From Methylovulum sp. (GTDB taxonomy: Bacteria; Pseudomonadota; Gammaproteobacteria; Methylococcales; Methylomonadaceae), in NCBI GenBank assembly GCA_016919605.1, contig JACXTQ010000249.1, forward strand, positions 1-6,293: a DNA stretch of 6,293 nt, written 5' to 3'. Each line of letters begins with the position of its first letter. Position 1 is the stretch's first letter. A program made the position numbers and the translations under genes. Below, one piece after another: positions 4,755 through 6,293 of this stretch. A model generated the notes under the pieces. The model saw nothing but the letters and a program-made list of their open reading frames with translations, did no database searches and was not told the DNA's origin.

Positions 4755-5664
4755 ATAGAGTTGACGGTTTAACCATAAATGCTTATGGAACCAATGGGCC
4801 ATTGATAATAACTTGGAAAGTTTTGCCCGAAACGATGTTGCTAAATTCGTAACATCCTTTACCATCGGTCACTGTTATTTGGTCTGCTTCACCTTGTTGG
4901 CGGGCTAACACCTTGGTTTTTTTGATTGCTGTGCTTTTCATTTTTATACAGCCCGTTATATCTGGGAGAACACCCCAATGAATAGCTTTAAGCTGAGTTT
5001 CGCTTGTCCCATACTCTGATGTATCACCAAAGTACCACTTATCGTGGTTGGTTGAGGGCGACCCTCCCAAGGCTAACCCAGTAACTACTTGCTTGCCGTT
5101 GATTGAAAGCGAGATTTTAGATGAAGCCACTGTCAAGCGATATGCAGAATAAGCAGAAGTTGTATCCCATGGAATAAACGCGGCACTGTAATTTGAAAGT
5201 AAGTTATTCCAGCCAACCCGCACCCCAGTATCAGTGATGCCTAGAGTTGCTTGGTTGCCATTTACATCAATTAAATTGACCATGTATCCAGGTTGCCAAG
5301 TATCGAGACTGGGAATTTCAACATAGGTGGACGAAATTACTTTAACAACCACTTCAAAAACCAAACCTTTTGAACTTGTGAAATCGCTTACTAATCCTTG
5401 CCGCGTCCAATACTGGACTCCTTTTTCTAGGGTAATGCCCTGATGCAAAATACCATCACTAACAAGCGGTGTTGGCTGTGAACCTGTTTCGACTAATGAC
5501 CACCCTTGTTCAGTTGGAAGAGTTCCCAATGATGGCTTATAAGCACCGAGCCATTGCTGGCTGTGCGCTTTTGAAAAAGGAAATGCAACCGCAACCAAAA
5601 CAGCAAGTACCGCCCAGATTTTGCTTTTGAACATTTTATTTCTCCGGTTTATGTTGTTGCCCAA
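4633..5664 (-). mobile_element. Inferred integron cassette carrying one secreted-protein gene
   Basis: The limits are the predicted cut points at the lone GTTGGGC core (5659-5665) and at the GTTAGGC core of the attC (4627-4633), giving about 1.03 kb. The single gene starts 24 bases after the first core and ends 28 bases before attC, leaving almost no spare DNA. This compact layout is the hallmark of a cassette. The cassette's own promoter, if any, would have to lie outside it (see 5746-5774). Confidence 0.6.
4783..5634 (-). CDS. Secreted protein with a LamG-like jelly-roll and a C-terminal regulatory-type beta domain
   Basis: Exported protein of 283 residues, function unknown. The N-terminus is a classic Sec signal peptide: MFKSK, then a hydrophobic core (IWAVLAVLVAVAFPF), then KAHS before QQ, the likely cleavage point. 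Residues about 45-225 alternate short beta strands with G/W/Y turns (GILHQGITLEKGVQYW, LVFEVVVKV, YRLTVASSKISLSINGKQVV, WYFGDT, LKAIHWG), like a concanavalin/LamG-type domain. About 55 C-terminal residues (GCIKMKSTAIKKTKVLARQQ, then ADQITVTDGKGCYEF and SGKTFQVIINGP) look like a carboxypeptidase-regulatory-like beta sandwich with two cysteines. The start is ATG 5634 with GGAGA six bases upstream; the 42 extra upstream codons have no signal-like order. Binding of carbohydrate or surface ligands is a guess from fold only. Confidence 0.8.
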   Translation of the reverse strand: MFKSKIWAVLAVLVAVAFPFSKAHSQQWLGAYKPSLGTLPTEQGWSLVETGSQPTPLVSDGILHQGITLEKGVQYWTRQGLVSDFTSSKGLVFEVVVKVISSTYVEIPSLDTWQPGYMVNLIDVNGNQATLGITDTGVRVGWNNLLSNYSAAFIPWDTTSAYSAYRLTVASSKISLSINGKQVVTGLALGGSPSTNHDKWYFGDTSEYGTSETQLKAIHWGVLPDITGCIKMKSTAIKKTKVLARQQGEADQITVTDGKGCYEFSNIVSGKTFQVIINGPLVP

Positions 5665-5665
5665 C
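5659..5665 (-). other. Lone attC right-end core (GTTGGGC) before the secreted-protein gene
   Basis: The minus strand reads TTAACGTTGGGC, matching the right ends of the two other sites (GTAACGTTAGGC and ATAACGTTGGAC). The gene starts 24 bases later. No good RYYYAAC partner lies within normal attC length; TGCTAAC (5767-5773) is a poor fit and ACCTAAC lies about 175 bases away. It is probably the remnant of an attC whose left half has decayed or been removed. Confidence 0.45.
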
Positions 5666-5745
5666 GTTAAGTATACCCCTAAAAAGGGGGCTTTAAATGC
5701 ACCTATAAAAATATATATCATTCGCGTATATTGATATTTTTCAAG

Positions 5746-5774
5746 ACTATATCCTATCAATTTTCTGTTAGCAA
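5746..5774 (-). promoter_or_regulatory. Candidate sigma-70 promoter facing the secreted-protein gene
   Basis: On the minus strand, TTGCTA (5769-5774; 4 of 6 bases) is separated by 17 bases from TATAGT (5746-5751; 5 of 6). The start point would be near 5739, with a leader of about 105 bases to the ATG. It lies upstream of the lone attC core, so it would be an array-external promoter reading into the first visible cassette. AT-rich DNA gives chance matches, so this is tentative. Confidence 0.4.
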
Positions 5775-5803
5775 ACGATTTGTGCAGACCGTTATATACC
5801 CCC

Positions 5804-5833
5804 CCTAACTGATAGGACTACGCCTAAGTTAGG
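5804..5833. repeat. Bulged hairpin CCTAACT...AGTTAGG beside the IS fossil
   Basis: The 7-bp stem CCTAACT/AGTTAGG encloses a two-base bulge (GA), a 4-bp stem TAGG/CCTA and a 6-base loop ACTACG. The structure abuts TTGACATGAC just past the transposase stop codon and the C-run at 5799-5805. It could be an IS end, a folded attC-like remnant or a regulatory hairpin; no T-run follows on either strand. Confidence 0.45.
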
Positions 5834-5843
5834 TTGACATGAC

Positions 5844-6042
5844 TTAGCGCAACCAAATTAAGGCGGAAACGAAACTAAGGAACCCCATAGTTGCGTATGA
5901 ACTTTTCAAAACGGGAGAAGATGCGGCAGTAGTGATTGATTTTTCAGAATAAATACCCGATGGCATGGCGTTGCTTATCAGCACCCCAATCGTATTCGCG
6001 GAGTTCGGTGCGGTTTGTTTTGGGCGGGATGACAGTTGCCAT
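5844..6042 (-). pseudogene. IS5-superfamily (IS427-like) transposase, C-terminal fossil
   Basis: On the minus strand from 6042 one frame reads VIPPKTNRTELREYDW, then KQRHAIGYLF, a TGA stop (5946-5944), KINHYCRIFSRFEKF, and a TAG at 5877. Another frame supplies the natural end, MGFLSFVSALIWLR, with stop at 5846-5844. This order (IPPK.NR..REYD, RH.IE..F.K.K..RRI, GFLSF.S..IWL) is the C-terminus of IS427-type DDE transposases. The shift fits a 2-base loss in a TAT-ATG run near 5884-5892. The expected catalytic Glu after RHAI is Gly here. Further in-frame stops upstream show that the rest is also dead. Only the tail is recognisable; family by motif memory. Confidence 0.75.
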
Positions 6043-6293
6043 TTACTTGGCTTAAGTAATTCCAAAACGGGTATTCTAGTAACGCCACGCTCTTACAAAT
6101 CGGGGCTTGCGCCATAGCATACATAAACTTGAACTTGTAACGCCCCGTTTCCCGTGTGAAAATGGCACGTTAACAGGCATCATCAGGGTGTCATACCCAT
6201 CAAAAGGGCAGATTTTCTAAGTCCGATAAATCAATGGCTTGGTTTCAGACTAGACTTCTATCCGAATTCATCTAAACTTTGGATTCAAACACA
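6043..6293. other. Decayed sequence with no recognisable gene
   Basis: About 250 bases at the right edge, every frame broken by stops. On the minus strand the part nearest 6043 probably continues the transposase fossil, since stops interrupt a frame reading into VIPPK. Further right I recognise nothing. An imperfect inverted arrangement TAACG...CGTG...CACGTTA (6138-6172) is present but has no proper integron cores. Confidence 0.4.

Noticed and set aside
4635..4865. A 76-residue minus-strand frame.
   Set aside because: It runs through the attC and the 3' end of the secreted-protein gene in another frame; there is no independent support.
6138..6172. TAACG...CGTTA inverted arrangement as a further attC.
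   Set aside because: Neither end matches RYYYAAC or GTTRRRY, and the arms pair poorly.
1..6293. CRISPR arrays, tRNA or rRNA genes.
   Set aside because: I saw no regularly spaced direct repeats and no tRNA or rRNA signature on either strand.

Overview
The window looks chromosomal, from a gammaproteobacterium. The order def-fmt-rsmB on one strand is typical of that class, and the def and fmt protein sequences would suit a Methylococcales-type methanotroph. That taxonomic guess is from memory, with no search behind it.

All real genes found are on the minus strand, so transcription runs from high to low coordinates. From right to left: (1) 5844-6293, a dead IS5-superfamily (IS427-like) transposase tail and undecipherable decayed DNA; (2) 4633-5664, a unit holding one gene for a secreted beta-rich protein and ending in a well-formed integron attC site; (3) 3138-4632, a unit with two toxin-antitoxin (TA) modules, a ParE-like pair and hicAB, ending in a second attC-like site; (4) about 2604-3137, a yefM-yoeB TA module immediately after that second site; (5) 2380-2603, a non-coding boundary without a clear gene; (6) 1-2271, the housekeeping operon def (peptide deformylase), fmt (Met-tRNA formyltransferase) and rsmB (16S rRNA m5C methyltransferase, cut by the window edge).

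The main observation is that the accessory block reads as an integron gene-cassette array, with no integrase in view. Two attC-like sites share the same 17-base left end, and each lies exactly 28 bases after a stop codon. Their right ends share TAACGTTRGRC, which also occurs alone 24 bases before the secreted-protein start codon. Genes and attC sites have the same polarity, so the integrase-proximal side, if it exists, lies beyond the right edge. The block is therefore the distal end of a chromosomal integron or an integrase-less attC cluster (CALIN). Three TA pairs fit the known role of TA cassettes in stabilising sedentary arrays.

The housekeeping genes are tightly coupled, and all three seem to start at TTG in the same TTG-AGY-ATK context. 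The cassettes look visibly more AT-rich than fmt and rsmB, which fits acquisition, but composition was not computed.
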